This document shows positions 63,599-64,000 of a DNA stretch of 64,000 nt, piece by piece. Where the stretch lies: assembly GCF_000013345.1 (NCBI RefSeq), contig NC_007777.1, positions 434,001-498,000 on the forward strand. Reading direction: 5' to 3'. Both the position numbers and the translations under genes were made by a program. Each line of letters opens with the position of its first letter. Position 1 is the first letter of the stretch. The notes under the pieces were generated by a model. The model was not told where the DNA came from. It did no database searches and saw only the letters and a program-made list of their open reading frames with translations. The DNA comes from Frankia casuarinae. GTDB lineage: Bacteria; Actinomycetota; Actinomycetes; Frankiales; Frankiaceae.

Positions 63599-63760
63599 CG
63601 GGGGCCCCTAAAGAAACTCTCGAACACGTCGCCGCCGACCGCTACAGAGCCCTCCCACTCCTTGCTACCAGAGTGCGGGCCAGTGCTCCGGTCTTCAGGC
63701 CGGGGGTGAAGGCCCGCGTGTGGGGTGCGAGAACTCGGCCACCGGCGTTGGCCTGGTCTT

Positions 63761-64000
63761 TTAGGCGGCTCGTTCGTATTCGTTGATCAGGCCGCCGAGG
63801 ACGGGCTGACGTTTGATCCGTTCCTGGCTCAGGTCCGCGGCGGGGTGGTCGGGCCGTGGTCGTTGAAGGTCGCGGCCGCGGTGGGGGCGTCGTCCGTTGT
63901 AGCGCCGTGCGTACTCGGCCAGGACAACGCGCAGGTGCCGTTCACCGAAGATCAGCATCCGGTCGGTGACCTCGGTCCGGACGGTTCGGACTAACCGTTC
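63761..64000 (-). CDS. Integrase-core transposase, partial (window edge)
   Basis: The visible 79 C-terminal residues include ERLVRTVRTEVTDRMLIF, VVLAEYARRYNGRRPHRG and the final LINEYERAA. This is the end of an rve-type (IS3/IS481-like) transposase with the conserved Y-N-x-x-R-P-H-R. The frame is open to the window edge. Whether the upstream part is intact cannot be seen. Confidence 0.8.
   Translation of the reverse strand, partial: ERLVRTVRTEVTDRMLIFGERHLRVVLAEYARRYNGRRPHRGRDLQRPRPDHPAADLSQERIKRQPVLGGLINEYERAA

Overview
The window is about 70% G+C, with GTG starts, compact operons and codon use typical of a filamentous actinomycete. Several features point to a Frankia-like organism: many different insertion-sequence families, an actinomycete integrative element beside a tRNA, paired XRE/DUF397 regulators, WXG100 proteins, and many short tandem repeats inside or at the ends of genes. 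The genus is an inference from gene style; no 16S or ribosomal-protein marker is present.

Layout. 0-24 kb is mostly chromosomal housekeeping: an AidB-like acyl-CoA dehydrogenase, two tandem paralogous membrane proteins with low-complexity tails, a cbs-metB transsulfuration pair (minus strand), a YccF membrane protein, a GAF-GGDEF-EAL signalling protein with a degraded EAL half, a heterodimeric ABC exporter, a branched-chain amino-acid-type ABC importer whose permeases and ATPases are each fused in pairs, and thiC under a TPP riboswitch. 24.3-25.3 kb is a strip of truncated genes.

25.3-45.6 kb is a composite integrative element. It is bounded by a 35-bp direct repeat (25293-25327 and 45524-45558), the second copy lying inside an intact tRNA-Arg(ACG). 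The right end carries the usual actinomycete ICE core: a RepSA-like initiator, Xis, an AlpA-like regulator with a twin palindromic operator, two small proteins and a tyrosine integrase next to the tRNA. No FtsK/Tra transfer gene is visible, and the initiator lacks its normal N-terminus, so the element looks immobile on its own. Its cargo includes a DUF433 antitoxin with a toxin-integrase chimera, a HigBA-type pair, IS701- and ISAs1-type transposons, a large serine recombinase, a lower-G+C cassette (39-residue acidic peptide, JmjC-type oxygenase, aldo/keto reductase, kinase-like protein), a WhiJ-type XRE/DUF397/ATPase regulator set and an intact IS5-family element with a programmed -1 frameshift site.

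45.6-64 kb returns to chromosome-like DNA: an MFS transporter preceded by four TAATTRGAT boxes at 19-20 bp spacing; then a minus-strand locus with an FHA-FtsK/SpoIIIE ATPase of the EccC type, two WXG100 proteins and a large LysM-BTAD membrane protein, but none of the other type VII secretion components. Upstream lie a GGDEF remnant and a TrkA-N/RyR protein split by an in-frame TAA. The last 3 kb holds IS630 and glycosyltransferase remnants, a complete lysyl-tRNA synthetase gene and the end of an integrase-core transposase running off the window.
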